A stretch of 8,576 bases of DNA from an uncultured Ruminiclostridium sp. (GTDB taxonomy: Bacteria; Bacillota; Clostridia; Oscillospirales; Ruminococcaceae). Location of the stretch: contig CAJUFF010000129.1 of NCBI GenBank assembly GCA_910585505.1, positions 1 to 8,576 on the forward strand, read 5' to 3'. Shown piece by piece: positions 5,738 to 8,576 of this stretch; the stretch's first letter is position 1; the number at the start of each line of letters is the position of its first letter. The position numbers were made by a program, and so were the translations under genes. A model generated the notes under the pieces. The model did no database searches. It saw only the letters and a program-made list of their open reading frames with translations, and was not told the DNA's origin.

Positions 5738-5894
5738 TGCAATTCAATCTATAGACAAATAGATTGAATTGCGATTACACCTTAAGCACTGTTTGCAAAT
5801 CATACCAAATTTTAATTTGTCTATAGTATGATTTACAAATAGTATTATACCTATTAACTTAATCCGCATTAACAGACCAAACCAAAATTGTATC

Positions 5895-5937
5895 AAAAAG
5901 CGCTTCAAGTCAAGTAATAAGTCCTGAAGCGCTTTTT
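5895..5937. terminator. Bidirectional intrinsic terminator after the chemoreceptor gene
   Basis: A perfect 13-bp stem AAAAAGCGCTTCA (5895-5907) with its complement (5925-5937) and a 17-nt loop has A/T runs on the outer side of both arms, so it can terminate either strand. It lies 11 nt past the stop of the minus-strand chemoreceptor gene and also faces the rightward R promoter. Confidence 0.9.
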
Positions 5938-5947
5938 AAAATACTAT

Positions 5948-7603
5948 TTATTCATCCTGAAGCTTGAATCTGTCAAGCTGCTCCTGTAAAAGTCTGGCTT
6001 CGGCGAAAAGCTCTTCGCTGAGTGCCGCCGCCTCCTCGCTGTTTGCGGAATTGGTCTGTGTAACGGTAGCCACTTGTTCAATGCCTATAGTCACCTGACT
6101 GATAGCGTCCGCTTCTTCGTCAACGGCGTTTGTAATAGCCACTATGTCGTTGTTGGACTGAAGCACAAGCTTCATCGTCTTCTGAAGCGATTCGGAAACC
6201 GCCTCAACTATTTTAATGCCCTTTTCGGCGGCGTCTATACAGTTGTCTATAAGCTCCTTGGTAGCCTTGGCTGCCTGATCGGACTGGTTGGCGAGACTGC
6301 GTACTTCGTCCGCTACTACTGCGAAGCCCTTGCCCGCGTCGCCCGCTCTCGCGGCTTCAACAGCGGCGTTAAGAGCAAGTATATTGGTTTGGTAAGCAAT
6401 ATTTTCGATAGTCGCTATGATCTGACCGATCTGGGAAGAAGTGTTGCTGACGTTTTCCATTGCGGAAACCATCTCGTTGGCTCTTGTGGTACATACCTCA
6501 ACCTGTTCCTCGGTCTGCTGAGCGTGTTCTTTTGCTTTAAGTGAAGTTTTTACGTTCTGTGCCGCGCTCTTTGAAAGGGTATCCAAGGTTGCATACATCT
6601 CCTGAACCGCGCTGGCCTGTTCGGTAGTACCCTGCGCCACGGACTGAGAATTTTCGGAAAGCTGTTCCGCATGACCTGAAATGCGGTGTTCCGCACGGCC
6701 GATCTCACCGAGTACTCCGGAAATGGTTTTAATAAAGCTTTCAATCGACTCCTGAATGGAGGTGAAATCTCCTATGTAACGAGCTGAAGTGTCAATACTG
6801 AAATTGCCTTCGGAAAGCTTTCCCATTATTGAGTTTATATCGGTGACATAACTGTTGATAACGGTAAGCGAATATTTAAGCGTATGTGCTAACTGTCCCA
6901 ACTCGTTGTTTGAGTCATATCCTATAACAAGGTTGAGCTGACCCTGTTGAAGAGGTTTAATGTTGTTGGCAATTCGTACTATGGGTTTAACTATCTTGTT
7001 GAGAACAAAGAATACTAAGCTTCCCAAAGATAAGAGCACCAGAGAAAGACAAACGATAGAAGTTCCGTGCATGATACTGATGGTATTGCTGAGATCCTGC
7101 CTGCTTTCCTCGCTCATCATCGTGCCGCGCTCCACAACCTGATCCAGAAGTCCCACAAGGGTGCCTAAATTATTCTGTATCGTATGACGATAATAAGCAT
7201 GAGCGGCATCGGGATCGCCTTCCAACGTTTCGAGTACGCTTATGGCGGATTGATGCAGTTCCATATGAAGCGGCTCTATCTGTTTGCGCAGATCAAGTAT
7301 TTCAATATCGTCGGTACCCGCTTCGCCGTAAAGCCACTGACCGAGAATGCAGGTGGTGTGGTCGGTGCTGCCGGTAAATTCTGTGCCGTCATATAAAGCG
7401 TTGCTTAAATTCAGAACCCATTTGTAGTGGGCGCACTCGGCAGTTTGCGCTCTGTCCTGAAGTGCGGTTACGTTGTCTGCTTTTTCGCGGGTTCTGTCAA
7501 TACGAATGAGGTTAAACGTAATCATAAAGCTGAACAGCAGCGTTGCGGAAAGCGCGGCTATTACTCTGATAAGCACTGATCTTTTGATGCTTTTATTTTT
7601 CAT
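5948..7603 (-). CDS. Methyl-accepting chemotaxis protein with extracytoplasmic CZB domain
   Basis: This 551-residue transmembrane chemoreceptor passes ligand signals to CheA/CheW. A short basic N-terminus is followed by membrane segment 1 (about 11-33), an outside sensor region (about 34-178), membrane segment 2 (about 180-201), a HAMP domain (about 202-256) and a cytoplasmic coiled-coil signalling domain. The signalling tip is ENIAYQTNILALNAAVEAAR (400-419) followed by GKGFAVVADEVRSLA (424-438). The sensor region matches a chemoreceptor zinc-binding (CZB) domain: H59, W62, H82, C85, W90, then PLHMELH with H113 and H117. The Zn ligands by analogy with E. coli DgcZ are H59, C85, H113 and H117. 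CZB domains are usually cytoplasmic, so this placement is notable. There is no C-terminal CheR-binding pentapeptide (it ends KLQDE). The start is supported by GAGGAAG 7 nt before the ATG. It is monocistronic, with its own promoter and terminator. The ligand is unknown; zinc or an oxidant acting on the Zn-Cys site are candidates. Confidence 0.93.
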   Translation of the reverse strand: MKNKSIKRSVLIRVIAALSATLLFSFMITFNLIRIDRTREKADNVTALQDRAQTAECAHYKWVLNLSNALYDGTEFTGSTDHTTCILGQWLYGEAGTDDIEILDLRKQIEPLHMELHQSAISVLETLEGDPDAAHAYYRHTIQNNLGTLVGLLDQVVERGTMMSEESRQDLSNTISIMHGTSIVCLSLVLLSLGSLVFFVLNKIVKPIVRIANNIKPLQQGQLNLVIGYDSNNELGQLAHTLKYSLTVINSYVTDINSIMGKLSEGNFSIDTSARYIGDFTSIQESIESFIKTISGVLGEIGRAEHRISGHAEQLSENSQSVAQGTTEQASAVQEMYATLDTLSKSAAQNVKTSLKAKEHAQQTEEQVEVCTTRANEMVSAMENVSNTSSQIGQIIATIENIAYQTNILALNAAVEAARAGDAGKGFAVVADEVRSLANQSDQAAKATKELIDNCIDAAEKGIKIVEAVSESLQKTMKLVLQSNNDIVAITNAVDEEADAISQVTIGIEQVATVTQTNSANSEEAAALSEELFAEARLLQEQLDRFKLQDE

Positions 7604-7659
7604 ACAAGTACTTCCTCGCCTTAACTTATTATTGTTTTTTTGAATATGTAACTTGTTTT

Positions 7660-7688
7660 ATTGTAGCATATAAACTTTATTTTGTCAA
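7660..7688 (-). promoter_or_regulatory. Promoter of the chemoreceptor gene
   Basis: The minus strand has a consensus TTGACA (7683-7688), a 17-nt spacer and TACAAT (7660-7665), with TGC before the -10. The start is expected near 7653, giving a leader of about 50 nt. It begins 18 nt after the lipoprotein stop, so the chemoreceptor is probably transcribed separately from that gene. It is a sigma-A-type box rather than a sigma-28 motility promoter. Confidence 0.85.
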
Positions 7689-7706
7689 TATCAAAAAGTT
7701 AAAAAA

Positions 7707-8519
7707 TCAGTGTAGAATATTTTCGGAGTGGTATTCCCATATTTCTCCGTTTATGCTTATTTCGTATTCATACTCCGTATTGCCCGAAATAAATTCTATC
7801 TCGTATTTACAACCGGGATTGTGCTGATATCCGTCATAGCCGTGAACTCTGTCATAGTCGCAATCAAGCTCTGTATCGGTAAAGATAACCTGTTTTTCGG
7901 TAAGTCCTGCGTGATTGAGAGCGATATTTTTTGCTTCCGTTTCCGAAATGGCATCAGATATACCGTCAGGATTAACAAAATTGGAGCTTGAAGTCGTTTC
8001 CGCGTAATTTTCCGAAGAAAAAACTTCCGGCGCCGAGGTTTCATAAGATGGCGGCTGTGTGTTTTGTGAAACGTTGGATTCTGTTTCCGGCAATGTTATT
8101 GTTGTGGTATTTTCAGCAGTATCCGTTGCGGTGGGTTCTTTATTATCGGATGTGGTTTGTTGTGAATTGTCTGGGAAATTTGCGGCGGTAGTCGAAAAGA
8201 GTTTTGATGAATATGACAATATCTCGCCGTCCATACCTATATTATACGCATACTCGGCAGCGTCTGTGACGAATTCCAATTCATATTCATACTTACCGTT
8301 TTCACGGTCAAGCTTTACGGTTGTAAATGTCACGTCGTTTTCGTTTACTCCGGCGTGATTCAATGCGATGGCCTTGGCTTCTTCCTCGGAAAGCTGCTCG
8401 GTTTCCTTAGAGTTGTTGTTTAGAGCGGGAAATCCGGCATTTTCGGAGCATCCGGCCGCAGCGAGACAAATTGCGGCGGCAAATATTACCGTCATAAATT
8501 TTATGCTTGCTTTTTTCAT
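7707..8519 (-). CDS. Lipoprotein with two PepSY-like domains
   Basis: This 270-residue protein has a lipoprotein signal peptide: KK, a hydrophobic stretch (9-22) and AAGC with the lipidated cysteine at C24. It should be anchored on the outer face of the cytoplasmic membrane. Two related domains follow. Residues about 44-103 begin SEEEAKAIALNHAGV and end NIGMDGEILSYS. Residues about 192-264 begin SETEAKNIALNHAGL and end SINGEIWEYHS. Both have the PepSY pattern (helix with EAKxIALxHAG, then strands ending DGEI). A Ser/Thr/Asn-rich linker (about 109-185) separates them. The second domain has a 14-17-residue insertion bounded by C220 and C237, which could form a disulfide. PepSY domains often inhibit or regulate proteases or bind peptidoglycan-related factors, but no partner is encoded nearby, so the role is unknown. 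The start is supported by the signal peptide; the ribosome site (AGGGT, 7 nt away) is modest. Confidence 0.87.
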   Translation of the reverse strand: MKKASIKFMTVIFAAAICLAAAGCSENAGFPALNNNSKETEQLSEEEAKAIALNHAGVNENDVTFTTVKLDRENGKYEYELEFVTDAAEYAYNIGMDGEILSYSSKLFSTTAANFPDNSQQTTSDNKEPTATDTAENTTTITLPETESNVSQNTQPPSYETSAPEVFSSENYAETTSSSNFVNPDGISDAISETEAKNIALNHAGLTEKQVIFTDTELDCDYDRVHGYDGYQHNPGCKYEIEFISGNTEYEYEISINGEIWEYHSENILH

Positions 8520-8534
8520 ATTATTACCCTGGTA

Positions 8535-8569
8535 TAATTAAATCAATCCCCAGCAAAAAGATTTAATTA
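8535..8569. repeat. Inverted repeat upstream of the lipoprotein gene, at the window edge
   Basis: Perfect 10-bp arms TAATTAAATC (8535-8544) and GATTTAATTA (8560-8569) surround a 15-nt loop. It lies 16 nt upstream of the lipoprotein ATG, where the promoter or an operator would be. I see no convincing -35/-10 pair for the gene in the 57 available bases. TATAATT before and ATTACAC after resemble the surroundings of hairpin C in H copy 3, but the TACTAAT end and the loop motif are missing. Confidence 0.4.
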
Positions 8570-8576
8570 CACATAT

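Larger units (their letters stand above)
5535..5844. mobile_element. H repeat copy 3, interrupted by R
   Basis: The left end TACTA (5535-5539) is separated by R from the rest (5734-5844). Removing R and one TA restores TACTAAT, the same end as in copy 2. The right end is ATAGTA (5839-5844). TTA flanks both sides (5532-5534 and 5845-5847). Hairpin C has arms 5734-5750 and 5761-5777 (17 bp, one G-T pair) and a 10-nt loop. Hairpin D has arms 5792-5805 and 5826-5839 (one mismatch) and a 20-nt loop. The stems are unrelated in sequence to copies 1 and 2, but the layout, the TTACACC spacer and the loop-loop complementarity (5751-5760 with 5815-5824, 10 of 10) are kept. Confidence 0.7.

Noticed and set aside
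8530..8538. Rightward promoter with TGG and TATAAT at the window edge
   Set aside because: The extended -10 is good, but no -35 is present at 16-18 nt, and the sequence also forms the arm of an inverted repeat; nothing downstream is visible.

Overview
The window looks like chromosome of an anaerobic Firmicute, most likely a Clostridia member related to Ruminococcus/Oscillospiraceae. This is an inference from gene content (an IscU-like protein paired with a GGGtGRT protein, MetH split from its activation domain, a CZB-type chemoreceptor), strong AGGAG-type ribosome binding sites, sigma-A-type promoters and AT-rich intergenic regions. No rRNA or tRNA gene fixes the taxon. All six credible genes lie on the minus strand.

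Layout, left to right. 1-307 holds no gene: the right end of a repeat (here called R), a two-hairpin repeat (here called H, copy 1), and a bidirectional terminator. 308-2022 is a two-gene operon, transcribed from a very good promoter at 2073-2101: an IscU/NifU-like Fe-S scaffold homologue, then a GGGtGRT protein. 2023-2423 is non-coding: that promoter, H copy 2 in inverted sequence order relative to copy 1, and an imperfect palindrome cluster just past the metH stop. 2424-5514 is the methionine synthase operon: a separate activation-domain protein is upstream, followed by a three-domain cobalamin-dependent MetH that lacks the C-terminal activation domain. 5515-5947 is non-coding: H copy 3 interrupted by a complete R element, then a bidirectional terminator. 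5948-7603 is a methyl-accepting chemotaxis protein with an extracytoplasmic zinc-binding CZB domain and its own promoter. 7707-8519 is a lipoprotein with two PepSY-like domains.

The MetH pair works as one enzyme system: MetH methylates homocysteine using methyltetrahydrofolate and cobalamin, and the small upstream protein probably performs the AdoMet-dependent reactivation that the fused C-terminal domain does in E. coli. The scaffold/GGGtGRT pair probably acts together, in a role I cannot name. The chemoreceptor and lipoprotein have no visible functional link to the rest.

The most unusual content is the repeats. H (about 105-125 bp) has TACTAAT/ATTAGTA ends flanked by TTA and contains two long palindromes. 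Their loops are complementary to each other even though the stems of copy 3 are unrelated in sequence to those of copies 1 and 2. R (194 bp) has about 27-bp terminal inverted repeats and TA duplications, and in both visible cases sits in the end of an H copy. R carries outward promoter halves whose -10 box is completed by the TA target; one of these probably drives the metH operon. No transposase is encoded here, so both look like non-autonomous elements.
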